From an uncultured Bacteroidales bacterium (GTDB taxonomy: Bacteria > Bacteroidota > Bacteroidia > Bacteroidales > UBA932), in assembly GCA_946405485.1 (NCBI GenBank), contig CAMJHJ010000095.1:1-8865 (forward strand): a stretch of DNA of 8,865 bases. The letters run 5' to 3'. Position numbers and translations under genes: made by a program. Below the pieces are notes generated by a model. The model was not told where the DNA came from and ran no database searches. It was given only the letters and a program-made list of their open reading frames with translations. Below, piece after piece: positions 6,443 through 8,865 of this stretch (position 1 is its first letter; each line of letters starts with the position of its first letter).

Positions 6443-7032
6443 TGAACAATTACGTCTATATCGTCAGTTGCCTGCCGGTCCTGACCCCGGACACGCCGGT
6501 CGATGCGGACAGTATCATCGATGAGATCCTCTCTCAGTGCTCCGAACGGGACCAGGCCACCATCGCCTTCCTGCTGGACGGGTTCGACGGGGAAAAACTG
6601 ACCGCGGATTTCTACCGCAAGGCGCTCTCCCACGAGTGTCCGTTCATCCGCGGCTGGTTCAGCCACGACCTGGATGTCCGCAATGCCAAAGCCCGATATC
6701 TTAACCGCCAGTTCGGCCGTCCCGAAGAGATGGACACCGTCTCCCTGGGTGAGGAAGAGCGAGATTTCGACGACACTCCCCTGCTGAACGAAATCCTGTC
6801 CGGCGACGATATCCTGGGACGGGAAAAGGCCTTGGACGATCTGGCGTGGAAAAAGATCGACGAACTGACTGTCTTCGACTATTTCGACCTCGATGCCATC
6901 CTGGGCTTCATCGCAAAACTCAAGATCACGGACCGATGGCTCAAGCTGGACCCGCAGAGGGGACGCGAACTGTTCAGGCGCATCACAGAAGAAGTCAGGG
7001 CGACCTTCACAGGCGTCGATTTCGAAGGATAA
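6442..7032 (+). CDS. DUF2764 family protein of the V-type ATPase operon, candidate subunit C-like stalk protein
   Basis: This 196-residue protein has no signal peptide or membrane helix. It starts NNYVYIVSCLPVL (2-14), matching the N-terminus of DUF2764 proteins, which in Bacteroidota and some other bacteria are encoded between the V-type E and A subunit genes. Two segments resemble the repeated helical motif of subunit C/AC39 (d-type) proteins: SHDLDVRNAKARYLNRQFG (74-92) and YFDLDAILGFIAKLKITDRW (147-166). In the ATPase, subunit C is a funnel-like socket joining the central stalk to the membrane ring. A functional counterpart of subunit C is therefore a reasonable inference but is not established by the sequence. 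A strongly acidic middle (104-132) separates the two parts. It overlaps atpE by 1 nt and precedes atpA by 19 nt, so it is cotranscribed and probably made in step with the complex. Confidence 0.82.
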   Translation: MNNYVYIVSCLPVLTPDTPVDADSIIDEILSQCSERDQATIAFLLDGFDGEKLTADFYRKALSHECPFIRGWFSHDLDVRNAKARYLNRQFGRPEEMDTVSLGEEERDFDDTPLLNEILSGDDILGREKALDDLAWKKIDELTVFDYFDLDAILGFIAKLKITDRWLKLDPQRGRELFRRITEEVRATFTGVDFEG

Positions 7033-7051
7033 TAAATTATAAATCAACTAT

Positions 7052-8806
7052 ATGAAAAGTACAGGAAAGGTTATAGGAATCGTATCCAACCTCGTGACGG
7101 TGCAGACCTTCGGGCCGGTGGCGGAGAACGAGCTCTGCTTCATCGACCTCGGAGGGACCAAGCTTCTGGCCGAAGTCATCAAGGTCAACGGTGACAAGGC
7201 CTCCGTACAGGTGTTCGAGAGCACCCGCGGACTGCGCAATGGAGACACCGTCGAACTCGAGGGCAAGATGCTCGAGGCCTCCCTCGGCCCGGGCCTGCTC
7301 TCCAGCGTGTATGACGGGCTCCAGAACGACCTCCGCACGATGGAAGGCGTATTTCTCAAGAGAGGCGAATACACGGACCCGCTGGACCATGAAAAACTTT
7401 GGGATTACAAGCCCCTCGCCTCCGTGGGCGACAAAGTCGTCGCCGCCGACTGGCTGGGAGAAGTGAAGGAAGGATGGCTGCCCCACAAGATCATGGTGCC
7501 GTTCACCTTCAAGGGAGAATACACGGTCAAGTCCCTCATCGGCCCCGGCAGTTACAACATCGACACCGTCGTCGCCGTCCTCACGGACGAGAACGGAGAG
7601 GATGTCGAGGTCACGATGGTCCAGAGATGGCCCGTCAAGATCGCAGTCAAGGGTTACAAGGAAAAGCCCCGGCCGGACAAGATCATGCGCACGGGCGTAC
7701 GCGTATTCGACACGTTCAATCCCATCGCCGAAGGCGGCACCGGCTTCATCCCGGGCCCGTTCGGCTGCGGCAAGACCGTTCTCCAGCATGCCATCGCCAA
7801 GCAGGGCGAAGCCGACATCATCGTCATGGCGGCCTGCGGCGAACGTGCCAACGAGGTCGTGGAGATCTTCACCGAATTCCCTGAACTCATCGACCCTTAT
7901 ACCGGACGCAAGCTGATGGAGCGTACGACCATTATCTGCAATACCTCCAACATGCCGGTCGCCGCGCGTGAAGCCTCCGTCTACACGGCGATGACCATCT
8001 GCGAGTATTACCGGGCCATGGGCCTTCGCTGCCTGTTGCTGGCCGACTCGACTTCCCGCTGGGCCCAGGCCCTGCGCGAGATGTCCAACCGTATGGAAGA
8101 ACTTCCGGGCGCGGATGCTTTCCCGGTGGACCTGAGCGCCATCATCTCCAACTTCTACTCCCGCGCGGGCATGGTCGTCCTCAACAACGGACAGACCGGC
8201 GCCGTCACCTTCATCGGCACCGTCTCTCCGGCGGGCGGAAACCTGAAAGAGCCCGTCACGGAGTCTACTAAGAAGGCCGCCCGTTGCTTCTACGCCCTCG
8301 AGCAAAACCGCGCAGACCAGAAACGCTACCCCGCCGTCAACCCCATCGACTCTTATTCCAAGTATCTCGAGTATCCTGAGATCCAGGAATATCTGGAAAA
8401 GAACGTCGGCGAAGGCTGGGTGGAAGAGGTCGCCGAGGCCAAGAACCTCGTGCGCCGCGGCAAGGAAGCCAACGACCAGATCAACATCCTCGGCGACGAC
8501 GGTGTCCCGATGAGTTACCATGAGCGGTTCTGGAAGTCCGAACTGATCGACTTCATCCTGCTCCAACAGGACGCCTTCGACGCCATCGACTGCAACGCCC
8601 CGATGGACCGCCAGAAATATATGCTGGACCTCGTGCTCGGCATCTGCCGCCGTGACTTCAGTTTCGACGGTTATGAACAGTGCCGCGAGTATTTCAAGAA
8701 TATGATCAACATTCTCCGGCAGATGAACTACAACGAGTTCCACGGAGAAAGATTCGAGCAGTACCGGGAAGAACTCAATAATATCCTAGCGCAAAATGGC
8801 AACTAA
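7052..8806 (+). CDS. atpA: V-type ATP synthase catalytic subunit A
   Basis: This 584-residue catalytic subunit is full length. It binds and hydrolyses or synthesises ATP in the cytoplasmic A3B3 head. The N-terminal barrel (1-75) begins GKVIGIVSNLVTV. The insertion typical of V/A-type A subunits (about 110-200), which distinguishes it from F-type beta, is present. The Walker A loop is GPFGCGKT (235-242, Lys241). The catalytic glutamate lies in ACGERANEV (261-269, Glu264), and Walker B is CLLLADSTSRWAQALREM (327-344, Asp332). Other hallmarks are NTSNMPVAAREASVYT (297-312) and TFIGTVSPAGGNLKEPVT (386-403). The P-loop Cys239 occupies the position of the redox-sensitive Cys of eukaryotic V-ATPases, where many prokaryotic homologues have Ala or Ser. 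The ATG at 7052 gives the conserved N-terminus. Its 3' end overlaps atpB by 11 nt. Confidence 0.97.
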   Translation: MKSTGKVIGIVSNLVTVQTFGPVAENELCFIDLGGTKLLAEVIKVNGDKASVQVFESTRGLRNGDTVELEGKMLEASLGPGLLSSVYDGLQNDLRTMEGVFLKRGEYTDPLDHEKLWDYKPLASVGDKVVAADWLGEVKEGWLPHKIMVPFTFKGEYTVKSLIGPGSYNIDTVVAVLTDENGEDVEVTMVQRWPVKIAVKGYKEKPRPDKIMRTGVRVFDTFNPIAEGGTGFIPGPFGCGKTVLQHAIAKQGEADIIVMAACGERANEVVEIFTEFPELIDPYTGRKLMERTTIICNTSNMPVAAREASVYTAMTICEYYRAMGLRCLLLADSTSRWAQALREMSNRMEELPGADAFPVDLSAIISNFYSRAGMVVLNNGQTGAVTFIGTVSPAGGNLKEPVTESTKKAARCFYALEQNRADQKRYPAVNPIDSYSKYLEYPEIQEYLEKNVGEGWVEEVAEAKNLVRRGKEANDQINILGDDGVPMSYHERFWKSELIDFILLQQDAFDAIDCNAPMDRQKYMLDLVLGICRRDFSFDGYEQCREYFKNMINILRQMNYNEFHGERFEQYREELNNILAQNGN

Positions 8807-8865
8807 AGCATTCCAGAAGACATATACGCAGCTCGACGCCATCACCAAGGCGACCATCTCGCTGA
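8796..8865 (+). CDS. atpB: V-type ATP synthase subunit B, 5' end only
   Basis: An ATG at 8796 opens a frame that stays open to the right edge, encoding 23 residues that begin MATKAFQKTYTQLDAITKAT. This matches the N-terminus of Bacteroidota V-type B subunits, the non-catalytic nucleotide-binding partner that supplies the arginine finger to the A-B interface. The start lies inside the end of atpA in a different frame (11-nt overlap), which supports translational coupling between the two head subunits. The call rests on a short segment plus the conserved A-B gene order. The rest of the operon (typically D, I and K) lies outside the window. Confidence 0.85.
   Translation, partial: MATKAFQKTYTQLDAITKATISL

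Noticed and set aside
7033..7051. Possible promoter before atpA
   Set aside because: The 19-nt AT-rich gap has no TAnnTTTG box and is too short for a separate promoter. It looks like an ordinary A/T-rich translation start region inside the operon.
7037..8743. 568-codon open frame on the minus strand opposite atpA
   Set aside because: It lies entirely antisense to a clearly conserved ATPase subunit A. Its translation is rich in His, Asp, Val and Arg without recognisable domains. Long antisense frames are expected in GC-rich genes with biased third positions.
1..8865. tRNA/rRNA genes, CRISPR arrays, insertion sequences, phage or defence genes
   Set aside because: Reading both strands showed no such structures. 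Coding sequence fills the window except for short gaps, the longest being 122 nt.

Overview
The window looks like a chromosomal stretch from a GC-rich member of the Bacteroidales. The family-level sequences are Bacteroidota-like: a YebC beginning MGRAFEFRK, a DUF2764 gene inside a V-type ATPase operon, and a DUF1080 lipoprotein. The intergenic regions carry the Bacteroidota-type -7 promoter box (TAnnTTTG), and start codons lack clear Shine-Dalgarno sequences. GC-rich lineages such as Alistipes-like or Cryptobacteroides-like groups are plausible, but the genus cannot be fixed from this window. Nearly all of it is coding. There are no RNA genes, insertion sequences, CRISPR arrays or signs of recent transfer.

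Layout. (1) At the left edge, on the minus strand, is a DUF1080 / 3-keto-disaccharide hydrolase-family lipoprotein gene (641 to beyond base 1). It lacks only its last residues. (2) A divergent promoter region (642-763) carries one -7 box for each direction. (3) On the plus strand follow a membrane-anchored TPR protein (764-1444) and, 2 nt later, yebC (1447-2196). A strong intrinsic terminator closes this unit (2221-2254). (4) A new promoter immediately after it drives a complete four-gene sodium-pumping methylmalonyl-CoA decarboxylase operon in the order mmdA-mmdD-mmdC-mmdB (2305-5803). The genes are 1-7 nt apart or overlap. (5) After 30 nt with no terminator, a V-type ATP synthase operon begins: subunit E (5834-6442), a DUF2764 protein (6442-7032), catalytic subunit A (7052-8806) and the first 23 codons of subunit B (8796 to the right edge).

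How the parts fit. The decarboxylase releases CO2 from (S)-methylmalonyl-CoA, an intermediate of the succinate-to-propionate pathway, and uses the energy to export Na+. The V-type ATPase couples ion flow to ATP. Their head-to-tail placement without a visible terminator suggests one physiological module: a Na+ gradient made by decarboxylation and shared with a rotary ATPase. The coupling ion of the ATPase is set by subunits that lie outside the window, so this remains an inference. DUF2764 sits where a stalk subunit gene would be expected, and its C-terminal part resembles subunit C/AC39 proteins. It is the least characterised protein here and the best candidate for something under-described.
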